DNA of 64,000 bases from Siphonodentalium dalli (lineage: Eukaryota; Mollusca; Scaphopoda; Gadilida; Siphonodentaliidae), in assembly GCA_032622095.1 (NCBI GenBank), contig CP136066.1:49510911-49574910 (forward strand), read 5' to 3'. The position numbers and the translations under genes are program-made. Below the pieces are notes generated by a model. That model was not told the DNA's origin, searched no databases, and worked only from the letters and a program-made list of their open reading frames with translations. This document shows, piece by piece, positions 43,100 to 53,806 of the stretch; the stretch's first letter is position 1; every line of letters starts with the position of its first letter.

Positions 43100-45535
43100 T
43101 ACAAGATGGTCGCAACACCGAAACGATATTTCGAATAATAACGCCGTAAAACACGGTTATTTGTTGTCCGAAGAATTTCTTACTCAAGTTTTCTTGTTTG
43201 CAGTTGACGATGGATAGGCCATTGAGGTACCTGACTCTGCTCAATGCCATATAGCTAATGCCGGTGAAATAGCATTTTCTAATGAAACAACTGCTTTATC
43301 AAGAGTCAACCCTTGAACTTTATGTACAGTACAAGCATAGGCTAACATTAATGGAAACTGTCTTTTTATTCCTCTACTATAATTACCTTCAACATTAACC
43401 TCTATTGGCTGAAGTTTGACAACTAAATCTCCATTGGAAGCTCTTTCCATCATATCATGATCAATAGATTGATCATCAAATGTAACGATAACCTGCTTTG
43501 TTTTATTTCATTTGCATCCATGTTTTTTAATTCAACAATATTTCCCATAACACCATTGACAAGACCTTGATTAATATTAATATTTCTGACCTACATCACT
43601 CTTGCACCAAGAGCTAATTGCAATTGGATGGCAGACAAGAGTCCGTATGTTTAAATGGAGTGACTTTCCTTTTCAAACTTCCATGCTCATTATTATTTAT
43701 GTAATCTTCAGCCATACAGTCATAAATATTTCCAGAAAAGTTTTCGTTCATCACTTGTGTATTGTAAGCATTTACATACTTTTTGTACAGCATATGTGGA
43801 TGGCATCATCAAGTTGCCTGTCCAGGCAAGTATACAGTATATCCATGTCAGAGATTTGAAGTTGTTTATCTTTCTTTTTGACTCTGCACCTATTTATCGC
43901 ATGTGCAAATGCACCATCTTCCTTCTGGTGCATGACCTGTGTGAGTTCTGCAATTTCAAATTCATTATTGAAAATGTCATCAGGAGTTTTTGTTTTTACA
44001 TACAATCTGCTTTCTAAAGGAACTCTGACAGGAGGAAGTTGGTAAAAGTCGCCAACTAGAATGGTGGCCACACCTCCAAGAAGTACTTTATTTGATGTTT
44101 TCTTGATCGAATTGACCTTTCATGTAAATACAACAGAAGCCGTTTATGTATCATACTAACTTCATCAAGTATAACAACATACAAACTGCGAAGATTACAT
44201 CTCATGGTGCTGACTATATTCTCTGTAAGTCTTATTGGTGGTAATTGTAGTGTTATGGGTATTTTGAAAGTTGAATGCAATGTCGACCCATTGATGTTAT
44301 GGGCTGCATTGCCTGTAGGAGCGACTAAGAGAACGGTTGTATCGTCAGGTTCACAGCAACTTGTGATAACAGTCTTGTCATTTCATAATATATACACTTT
44401 ATCAAATGCGATTTCCCCACACCTGCTCCACCAGTCAAAAATAGATGATGACTAGGGGATGGATTTCCACATTGTACTCTATCTAAACACCAATTTCTTG
44501 TTTCATAAAATATATGTCTCTGTTGAACATTTAAAGACCTCAACATAGGTAGGATATCATCAAATGAAAACTTCATTGGGGCTTTGTCAACAACTGAATG
44601 TTCAGTTTTAGTAGATGAAAAATCAACATCACAATCAAGATTTTCATCATCCTTTACTGTTGAACTGATTTTGTTCATCATCTCTAATATTTCATTCTCT
44701 GCCTCTGGAAAGAGTCTTGACCATGCATCCTCAGCATTGATATGGTTCATCAATTCTTGAGCATTTTGAACATCAGTGGTGTGAGGCTCGAAAGGTGTTC
44801 GATTTGCATCAACAATATTTCTAACAGAATCCTTACTTTGATAAAGTCTGACATAGCCACTCTCATAAAAATCTTGATACTGAACGAAAGGAAGTGGCTT
44901 GAGTTGTCTATCAAATATGTGTGGTAGATACAATTGGAGAATACTGTGATAAAATTTCTCTGAAGCAGTGGACTCTGGAAATCTTGGAAATTTTAATATA
45001 GCACCATCTGATCTTGTTCTCCTTTGAACATAACCTAGACCATTCTCTAATCTAAATACTGTTTCAGTTATTGCGGGCCCCATTGTTTTGTCTGCACCTT
45101 TAGGGACCTGTGACTTTGCAAGTACTCTGTACTCAGAACAGAAGATAGCCAAGCAAATATTTTCAAATTCTTTGATTTTGGGTCTTTCTTTATATTTGTC
45201 AGGCATATTAGTGATGCTGATATTTGTTGTGTTCTCATTGATGTATCTAATTGGCAAGCTCATTCTGGTTGGATTCTCTCCAACTGGAACATAGTACTTG
45301 GCGAGAACTTTCTTTCATATTAAAATTGCAAACTCGGAAAATACTTTCTTGTGCAGTTATTTCCATCTTATTGAGGTATGTTCGACCAAGCTTTCTCATT
45401 GTGTCTTTTGCACTCACATTGCCTTCTTCCGCTTCTTTCTGTGTTTGACTCAGCAGAGTACTCATGTGGTGCTCATTTTTTGAAATATATCTGTCAACAT
45501 AGCAAATGCAACTGTAAACGAGTCTTTGCCATACC
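43100..45535 (-). pseudogene. Helitron-type PIF1-like helicase, frameshifted and lacking Rep
   Basis: The minus strand encodes, in five frame-shifted pieces, the helicase half of a Helitron Rep/Hel protein, which unwinds DNA during rolling-circle transposition. In order: MSTLLSQTQKEAEEGNVSAK (45,465 down), the large open piece 45,263-44,325 (312 codons), the Walker A FLTGGAGVGKSHLI (about 44,436-44,404), the Walker B ILDEVSM (about 44,178-44,150), GDFYQLPPV (about 44,055), ELTQVMHQKEDGAFAHAINR, NININQGLVNGVMGNIVE (about 43,590-43,540), YACTVHKVQGLTLDKAVV (about 43,340-43,290) and ALSRVRYLNGLSIVN (about 43,250). Upstream text stops near 45,535 (VDRYISKNEHH); the HUH nuclease is absent. All helicase motifs survive, but at least four indels separate them. 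Confidence 0.85.
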
Positions 45536-47404
45536 AGGGGTAGTCTAATTAGTTAAAAGTAGTCCACATAGAAGTTATACCAACAAAAGAAAGACGTATA
45601 TTTATGATGTGACAGGAGTTTAGAGAAAATGCTGATAGCTGAAAAACACAATCTTAGTCGAGCGCATTCGGAATATCTGGGTAAATTTAAGTTTCATGCA
45701 GCAAAGCTGTCACTGCAGACAGTTCTCTAGAAATTTGTTGAAAACGTTGAGCATTCTATATGGGACACTCTATCGTTGACGTGTTCGCACTGAAAACCAC
45801 AAATCCCTATCCAGTGACTCGAATAAAGACATATTTCCAAACATACCGTAAAAGTAAAACGTACAATGCGGGCAGGAGTAAACTCCGACGCGGGCAAAAA
45901 TCATTCCCGCAGTGGCGTTTACTCCAACACCGTGGAGTGTCTCATGCAATTGTCAATATTGTTCTACTCAAATGCAGAAGATTTTCAAAGTGAATATAGA
46001 TTTAGTTTCCTAAAATATAGAACGTTGTCAACGTTGTCCAAATTTATCACCACACACTCATCTCGGAGCTGAACACACACAAAATTGAAACATGGAAGCT
46101 TATTCTCCCAGTATTTCGTCACTTTATTCCTCTTCGAACTGTTAACATTTGTTGATGCTGTGTTCACCATACACCTCGTGGATCCGGAGTTGTGTCCGAA
46201 CAAAAACAATTAATAAAACAATTTCCCTCAAAAGAAACCTACCCGTACTCTTCACTCGTGCCCGCAACGGGATTTACTCAACATTTGCCCGCAGTCGGTA
46301 TTACATGATGATCAGCGTACATATGCACCTGCGGTTATACATGTATAAACGGACCATACGCGCCAGAAAACGATTATGTAGCGATTACACTGTAACGTCG
46401 TACAGCACAATAAGGCGACACGCGTGGGATCGAAATGATACGGACGACCAGTCGTAAAAAACATCAACATCAAAATACACAGCGCAAGGTGTATCGATGC
46501 AAACTATGGAGTGTGTTTTCCTGGTGTATATCTCGCATATATATACACAAGGTATATAGGCCTATAACCGGGCTATCTGTATCTGGCCGTTAATGTTTAC
46601 GACCTGACTGACAGTTTCGTTACCTGCAACACTTTAAATCGAACCACGGGCTCAAATTAAGAACCCAATACCAAATGTCCCACTTCCTCTCAAAACTGGT
46701 GGTTGTTGCCCTAGAAACGCGTGTTTATCGATGAGAAGACTTAGTGACATGGCCCGTGGGGCTAACTAAGAAAACAGCAAGTTTTCTATCAAAACGTTTA
46801 CGTATTAGTCAACGGCAGTTAATAACATCGCTCCAATCTGCCGCGAAAATTCATTAATGCTTAAATGACGTCACATAAATTGTGACGTTTTCAAGGGAAT
46901 TTATTATCTTATATACTTAATATTATGATCAAATGTCTTATCGGCTGCAACGGGTGATACCTTATATGGAAGGTGAAGATCTTAAGATATTTATGGTGAC
47001 TATCCTCTCCAGCAAAACAGGTGTGTGATTGTCTGATAAGAAACAGATTTCAAAATAGACCTCATAAAATCGCTTATTGTTTGATGACCTTGACCCTTAA
47101 CAAATGACCTTGACCGCACAGACGAGTGACATTTGCATCAATTTATCGGGCTATACCAGGACAATAATTTTGCATAAATATAATAAGCCACGGATTCATT
47201 TTAGCTCTAATAATGATAATTTCCATAATTTTATTGAAATCCTAGTGGTTGGCATTGAAACTGGATTTTCACCATAAATGCACCACTTTGGGTACTATCA
47301 GATGCCCCATATTACAGGCTATAAATGTTATATCACAATCTCATGTGAGGGTATATATATAGGTGCATTAAGCATTAAGAACAATATGGGGTCCTTGCCG
47401 CTCA
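45536..47404. other. No recognised feature
   Basis: Mixed sequence with GCGGGCA/GCCCGCA phrases at 45,870-45,915 and 46,258-46,295. Small frames on both strands lack domains. No Helitron 5' end was found. Confidence 0.35.
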
Positions 47405-47412
47405 CATATTAA

Positions 47413-47914
47413 CAGGGTTCGCGCTGCCACTTGCCAAATTTGCCAATGGCAAAACAATTCACATTTGGCAAAACATATTTTCATTGGGCAAAAGTTTTGG
47501 CAAGTCACTTTTTAATTCCTCAAGAAAGTTAAAAAAAAATAGTGGTCAATCAATATCATTAATTTCAGGAAACTCTTACAACATAATTATATTAGTGGTG
47601 TTTTATAAGGTTTAGAAAATCTTAACCCCTCTATTAAGTGACAGTTAATCCTCTTGTGATAAAGCAACCCTTCTGCCATTTTATTGTTCGGTGATTGGCT
47701 TATTGTTATATGGTACACTAAATAGAGTTGCGAGTATAATTAATTATTAACTAACTGATTTTCTACGATATCAAAAGACGTTCAAACCATGCGTGACGAA
47801 ACATAGGACTTAAGGTTGCCGAAAAATGATACTATCAGTGATAGCATTTGGCAAAAAATATTTTCATTTGGCAAATTATTTGGCAAAAATAAATTTGGTC
47901 CAGCCCGGACCCTG
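47413..47914. mobile_element. hAT-type non-autonomous element (502 bp) with 8 bp target duplication
   Basis: The left end CAGGGTTCGCGCTGCCAC and the right end (reverse complement CAGGGTCCGGGCTGGACC) form imperfect 18 bp inverted repeats with the CAGGG start typical of hAT elements. The flanks CATATTAA (47,405-47,412) and CCTATTAA (47,915-47,922) match in 7 of 8 bases. Both subterminal regions repeat TTTGGCAAA/TTTGCCAA many times, as transposase-binding regions do. No coding capacity. Confidence 0.8.
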
Positions 47915-47922
47915 CCTATTAA

Positions 47923-48443
47923 CTTATGCATCAGTTCTAAATCGTTTTTGTTAATTTGGTCATCAATTATGAGAGAAGAACTTTTCTGTGTTGAAATAAT
48001 TTGTGCTCCCATCCCCATTGTCCTTCCTCCTGTCTATCTCTCATGCAGTTATAAAAAAAAACAAATATGTATGTATCCATCCTCGTTCATAGTTATACAA
48101 TAAACTATGTCGATGATGTAAACATTCTTGTAATAAATCCACATATTCTAGGTTACATGTGTAAGAAAGCACCTCCCCGATATACAGATATAAACAACAG
48201 ATTAATGAGTATGCCCGTTGATAGAGGTTTTAACTGGTTACTAGTATACAATACGATTTGTTTGTAATGTCCAAGACTTGCTCCAGCTGCCTGCCCACAC
48301 TAACGTCTAAACGAAAACAAGACATTAAACAAGATTTACAAGAACTCTAATAGCTGCTAATAGCTGTATTGCTGGACATTCGTATTCTTTTTATATGAGT
48401 GACACTTTTGACCAACCTAATTATTTATATAAATATATAAGAC
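47923..48443. other. No recognised feature
   Basis: AT-rich; the frames at 47,782-48,267 overlap the hAT-type element or lack domains. Confidence 0.4.
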
Positions 48444-48741
48444 TAGTCGGTGGGCCCGACTTCGTCCGGGCTATTTAGGGATTTCTTTGCCAGAAACATG
48501 ACTATATGAGCGTATATGAGCAAGGACACGGTCGCATGCAAAATTGGACCCGATTTGACCTTCAATTGACCATTTCTAAAGTCAAGGTCAGGTCGAGGTC
48601 ACGATTTGACCCGTTAAAAACACTCCCCGGACAAAAGCACCCCTAGGTATCAAATTTCGTCGATAACCGTCCTGCAGATTTCCCGGCCAATGCTAATAAA
48701 CAAATAAACACACAGACAGAAGTCCCAAAAGATTTAGTAGA
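48444..48741 (-). mobile_element. Complete Helitron-like element (298 bp)
   Basis: On the minus strand it starts TCTACTAAATCTTTTGGGAC after host A (48,742) and ends with the hairpin GCCCGGACGAAGTCGGGC, CCACCGA and CTAG, followed by host T (48,443). All four Helitron end rules are met: A^T target, TC start, CTRR end and stem-loop near the 3' end. It holds one minisatellite unit (GGTCACGATTTGACCCG on the plus strand), compared with several in the copies at 14.3 and 15.2 kb. Confidence 0.85.
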
Positions 48742-48784
48742 TACCCCGTCATAGTCTAACACTAATACCACCGAATGATATTTA

Positions 48785-49130
48785 CACTCTAACATGCATT
48801 CGCGTTGTGGAACATGAATGCAGGATGTTGGTTGGTCGAAATTACGTCACATGACGTCGCGCGCTGACCCCAACTTGCATCCATTTTAGTGTAGACGCAA
48901 CTTGCTCCGAGACACGATAATAACGTTGGAAATAGACGCTTAAAACTCTTTTAATCTGCCAGTTGACTCGATTGAGTGTAAATATAAGTAATGAATGTTG
49001 ATTTTGTTGCGTTCCACAGAGTATGGATGCAAGTTGGTCTGACATTTTCATATGTGGAACGCTTTCGCGTCCCACACAAAATGTCAGACCAACTTGCATC
49101 CATACTCTATGGAACGCAACAAAATCAACA
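48785..49130. repeat. Foldback repeat, copy 2, with a 135 bp hairpin
   Basis: Reverse complement of 27,322-27,640 over most of its length. Its right end is a hairpin: 48,996-49,048 pairs with 49,078-49,130 (one mismatch in 53), and the inner TGTGG...CCACA and ACGC-TTTC-GCGT also pair, so nearly all 135 bases fold. The other end has a small GCATTC..GAATGC hairpin. Confidence 0.85.
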
Positions 49131-49548
49131 CCCATTTCTTAATTGAAAGTAAGTGATTAACATTTTGAGAAAATGGGTTATTTTTGGGGTTCCATTGCTT
49201 TTGTGTGCTCAAGTTAGAGGATCGTGTCCAATCCTATCATCATATGCAGTTTTGTTTCGTTCACAGAAAGATATCTACCGACTTTTTAGTGAATTTCACC
49301 AATGTTATCACACATTATGGGTGAAAACTACTTTAAGTGCTTCATTTTAGTCAACAGAGAAAACTAGAACACCTGCGAGCTGTTCTAAACTAAAAACAAA
49401 GTAAAATAAAGCATTTGGATAACAATTCATGATCTATCAAAATGCTTGTTTTGGCCTCTGAACACACAGCTACCGAGGGGGGGGGGGGGTGGGCATTGTA
49501 TAGCACTTTTACCCCTAGCCACCCGGTTGTGACTGCTGGACATCGACT
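49131..49548. other. No recognised feature
   Basis: AT-rich. A G run of ten lies at 49,479-49,488. Confidence 0.4.
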
Positions 49549-49554
49549 ATCAAT

Positions 49555-49907
49555 GGAGACCTTTCACAAAATCACGATTACGGATTTGGACAATATCCTG
49601 CCAGTATACGGCCAAAATTCGATCGTAACGCACGAGAGTTCTTATGTGAGACGAGATATACCCCACCAAGTTTAATTATGTGTCAAGGATGTGCCACCGG
49701 TCCTGCGTGGGGACGCTGTAACAGTATCCGTATAACACACGGATAAGAACATGGGATCTGAAGAGACACATATTACCTTTAACTGAATATAGTGGGGCAT
49801 ATGCCGTCTCACCAGTTAACCATTGTAGGTAAATTTGGATGGTGTCCACCTTACTATGACAATATATCCTATCCGTAATCGTAATAGATATTTTGCGAAA
49901 GGTCTCT
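49555..49907. repeat. Inverted repeat with ~35 bp arms (MITE-like)
   Basis: GGAGACCTTTCACAAAATCA..GATTACGGAT at 49,555-49,585 is mirrored by ATCCGTAATCGTAATAGATA..GCGAAAGGTCTCT at 49,871-49,907. The ends of any larger element and a target duplication are not clear. Confidence 0.55.
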
Positions 49908-50580
49908 ATTAAGGGAGTTTTAACACGTTTTGTATTTTTGCCAGCCCAGCAAATATTCCAATGATCACAAAAAAACGTCCATACTTCAGTTGCACAAAAG
50001 CGGTATAAAATAAAGAGGAAATTCTGAATTATTTGGGCATCAAATATGAAGGGGCATCTTTAATGTATTGTCCAAATCATGTAAATGCAATCTGGAATAA
50101 GGAATAAAGATATAAAGAATATCTAGATATGCGTTACATATAACGAGAAACAGTGGTCGGCTGTATCACACCCATCTTTTGGTAAAATTTGAACAGCTGG
50201 AAATTCCATGCCGACACAATATCAAGAACAGCTGGAAATACCATGCCCGACACAATATCCCTGAGTTGGACATTTCAAACTAAAAATTGGTTCAAATTGT
50301 TCTGATAGTTTGATTTTCCAACCAGTATTTAGCGTGAAATGTGTTGTTTCAGACCGAAAGTCTCAAATTTTCTTATTAAAGAAATATTTTTTGGACTGAT
50401 ACATATATGGATATCAGTTGAAAATGTTCTTGCTGTCGGGATTGAAATGTACAACACTTGGAAATATTGGGGGTAACAGTTGAAAAAAAAAAACATTACA
50501 AGGGGATGTCTGGCTCATGTGGGTGCATGCAGTTGTAAATTATAAAATGTTCACCCACATTACCGAGACCCTTTAGTCAC
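49908..50580. repeat. Dispersed repeat shared with 57.6-58.1 kb
   Basis: GGTTCAAATTGTTCTGATAG.TTGATTTTCCAACCAG.. (50,289-50,350) matches GGTTGAAATTGTTATCATTA.TTGATTTTCCAAACAG (57,938-58,000) in the same orientation. AGCTGGAAATTCCATGCCGA is itself duplicated at 50,202 and 50,230. Confidence 0.5.
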
Positions 50581-51000
50581 ATCCTTGTATATATCTGTCG
50601 CACATTGTTGGCGTAATGTCGTATCGTAGTACTTAGCTGTAGGGCGTATGTTGCAGATTTCATTCCAGATTGTACTCAGTTTGAATAAGAACCACATTAA
50701 TCATGAACATATTGTTGTCACTTTCATATATCAATAACCAACAGCTTGTTCCTCTGAAACGTATTTCTAAATGGGAAACGAATGCGCTAAATCCTTGTAT
50801 ATATCTGTCGCAGATTGTGGGCGTAATGTCGTATCGTGGTACTTAGATGTAGGGTGTATGTTGCAGATTTCATTCCAGATTGTACTCAGTTTGAATAAGA
50901 ACCACATTAATGAAGAACATATTGTTGTCACTTTCATATATTAATAACCAACAGCTTGTTCATCTGAAACGTATTTCTAAATGGGAAACGAATGCGCTAA
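50581..51000. repeat. Recent tandem duplication, 210 bp unit, two copies
   Basis: ATCCTTGTATATATCTGTCG starts both units (50,581 and 50,791). About ten differences are visible in 210 bases. A more diverged related segment, with GCGTTAAATCTAAACAAAAG and TAAACGTCTAAGGCTATGTG, lies at 51,385-51,490 and matches the sequence just after the second unit. Confidence 0.85.
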
Positions 51001-51540
51001 ATCAAAACGAAAGTATCGAAATCGACACGTACTATATAGTGTTATATAGTTGTTAAACGTCTAAGGATACATTCATACATGTGGCGAAATTGTTATAAAT
51101 ATAGAATATATTTGAACTACCTTTCTACGAGCATATAATTGTGCCAGAAAGACGCATTGCAGTCATACAATATACAACTGTGAACATGATGTTTGGGTCA
51201 CAAACAAAACAGCCATTTGTATGGAATGGGGCAGAAAAGAGCGTTCCGTTGTGTTAGTCTATTCCTGATTTGGTCGAAATGTACGATATTGGTTGTGAAG
51301 ATGCTGTTTTTGGACCGAGTCCCATCTCGTTACTCTTCTGTAACAGCCCCATGTACCACGCCATTGATTTCCAAAATGGGCAAGTCTGCGTTAAATCTAA
51401 ACAAAAGCATCGTTCAACACATAGTATATATATAGCTGTCATAAACGTCTAAGGCTATGTGCATATCGTGGCAAAATTGTTATAAATATAAACCTCCCAA
51501 ATCGCCTCTTGACAGCTAAATACGTGGAGTAAACCAGATA
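51001..51540. other. Older related repeat, no gene
   Basis: Contains the diverged copy mentioned above. The overlapping frames at 51,193-51,452 are incidental. Confidence 0.4.
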
Positions 51541-51544
51541 AGTG

Positions 51545-52030
51545 ACTCATTCGTCATCTCTTGTTTAAACCTGGTCCAGCCCCACCCATTTCGCAGTGGT
51601 GTCTTTACATTGTATATCGTCTAGCGAATAATATACAATACTTGTCTAATCGGGACCACTGCGTTCTGTCGAAAGCGACAAATAGATAACTACGACAACG
51701 AGTACATTTTGATTGTAGATTTATAATCAAGAAGCACTCACACCAATCGTCGCCTATAACGTTTTTATTCAGTTGTATTTTTGTTTGTGTGTAGCATGAT
51801 TCGAAAATTGGACCACCTGTTTTCCGTATGGCCGTATTCGGTTTAAACCTCCGAGTTTAAACCTGGTTTAAACCTAAATTTGAGGTCCGACCAAACCGGG
51901 TTTAAGGGGGCGTTTTTTATTTGGCAGCTAACTGACAACTCGATTCGGTGATATAAGCATGCAGTCAAACTACCAGTCGGACCAAAAAGACAGGCCGATA
52001 TAATTGTTATTAGCACGTCATAAAATAGAA
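51545..52030. repeat. GTTTAAAC-rich repeat, copy 1
   Basis: CATTCGTCATCTCTTGTTTA..CCTGGTCCA at 51,548 and TAATCAAGAAGCACTCACAC at 51,723 have counterparts at 61,155 and 61,320. The end at 51,840-51,905 has several GTTTAAACC palindromes. The element is probably about 480 bp with GTTTAAACCTGG-type ends. Confidence 0.6.
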
Positions 52031-53056
52031 GCTGTCTATCTGTATGTCCGTTTTTTTTTCGCAACTGTTCTCCCGTAACCCTGGACCGATTTCAACCAAA
52101 ATTAGGTGTGATGACTCGCATGGTATAACGGCGTTAGGTTTTAAAAATTTTGATTTAAAGATTAGACAAATTTAATTTAAAAATACATGAACAAATTGTG
52201 TTGTTAAAATGAGTAAGGAGTTGAATCTAACAAGAAACAACATTTACATTTTTTTATTAATATGTTGTTTTAAACTTAATTAATTTTTTTTTATTAAAAT
52301 GTACAAATGATCAAAATGTGCGCAACGGTGTCGCAGGTTCCTATCGCACATAGGGGCCTCATGCCCATCTGAATGGCGAATAAATGCTCCATAATCGAGT
52401 CAATCCTGATCCAGGAGGTCAGTCAAGTAAAGACAATTCGCTTATGAGTGTACAACAGGGGCGTCATTTTTATCTGTTGGAAGTGGGCACATTGACAGCT
52501 TTTAATAAAGAAATATATTACATGCGTTGCTCTTTTTCAATGTCATAACTTTCCTGTCATGCATAAAATCAAAAGGTTCCTAGGTTTTGAACTGGTGAAA
52601 TATTATGGGAAGTTATGGGCGAAGCCAGAGTAGAGCTTTGCGGCATGATCTGCATAAAAATAAGTTACCAAATTGGCAACATAAGTCTAGGATTGCAAAC
52701 TATGTGTATAGCATATCTGGTCATGCAGTAGCATCGTTTTGGTGTCAAAATTGAAACGTTGAACCCTGCAAAATAATTCTTAGAAAACACCAGTATTTGT
52801 GATTGCCACAAGCCAAAAAAAAGCACAAGATTGTTGTAAGGGTGGATACACACATGCATGTAATTTATGTAAGCAAAATACATGTATTTTACATGGCCAC
52901 TCCAATAATTATTGACAACATTAATCACCTGCGCACAAGCGGTTCATCGTTAACAGGCCAGACAAGTGAGTAGTGATAAGCGAAGTCAATATGTCTGCTA
53001 TCAGGACATTTAAGGCCAGTCCAAAACATGTCTTCTCTTACGGATGCGGAAATTAG
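52031..53056. other. No gene recognised
   Basis: CTGTCTATCTGTATGTCCG and CCCTGGACCGATTTCAACCA at 52,035-52,100 look like a repeat head related to the Helitron-like 5' phrase. The rest is AT-rich and unassigned. Confidence 0.35.
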
Positions 53057-53239
53057 TCAAGTCAGTGTGATATCTGGCATTTTATTAATGCACGAACACC
53101 AGAAGCGACACATCTGGCATATACAGGCCTGATAAAGAACATGTTCGACCACGATGCTTGTTTGGCGTGGGGTCTCGAAAGCTTCAAATCGCTAAGGGAC
53201 TTAGTTGAATCTATCGGTCGGAATAATCTGGGCAAGAAG
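53057..53239 (+). CDS. Unassigned internal exon (61 codons)
   Basis: The segment is open between an acceptor-like GGAAATTAG (to 53,056) and the donor AAG|GTAAAA (53,240). It starts SSQCDIWHFINARTPEATHL, continues AYTGLIKNMFDHDACLAWGL and ends ESFKSLRDLVESIGRNNLGK. The length of 183 bases keeps the frame on both sides (phase 0-0). An in-frame TAG lies exactly at the acceptor boundary, so the reading depends on splicing. The amino-acid mix (two Cys, amphipathic helix-like LESFKSLRDLVESI) is protein-like and sits in DNA richer in GC than its surroundings. It has no ATG-initiated frame, so a simple ORF search would miss it. I do not recognise the family. Confidence 0.4.
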
Positions 53240-53806
53240 GTAAAATATAATATCTTTTACTTAAACAGCAGAGTTAGCCACCCCGCCTGGTAGCTTTCGG
53301 GATCATATATAGCCCCAAGTAGGGGATCATATAGCCCCTACGTCGGAGAAATCCTCATCCACCACTGCTATAAATATCAAGAGTGAACAGGTAATTATTT
53401 AAATATTTAAATATATCGGTTAGCCCGCGAACTGTTATTTTAAGTTGCCTGGCGACTCGGTCCAAGATAGCAGCTTCTCTACATTCCGACTTAACTAGAA
53501 CTCAGTGCGGTCAACACGTCGGCAATGATTGGGGTGTCAGTGGACACATATTACATTGTCTGTATGATCCATGTAAAACGTCAAATACACGATAATTACA
53601 GAGATTATAGTTGCTTTTCTAAATGAAAATAATCATTACATTTCACGAATCAAGAATAATTTAGTCTCCTCTGACGATCTTGAGATATGATATCATGGAT
53701 ATATGAACTGCACGTTTGAAAACAATCATATTTAAAGGGTCCATGGCAAAACGTACGTCTATCCTTAATCATTCGCACGATTTACCTATTAAATATGATT
53801 CTATTT
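53240..53806. other. Downstream intron-like sequence, nothing recognised
   Basis: A short duplication GGGATCATATA.AGCCCC occurs at 53,300-53,337. No further exon was found before the transposon at 53,807. Confidence 0.4.

Noticed and set aside
44742-45483. Plus-strand frames across the helicase
   Set aside because: They are antisense to the Helitron helicase and have no domain.
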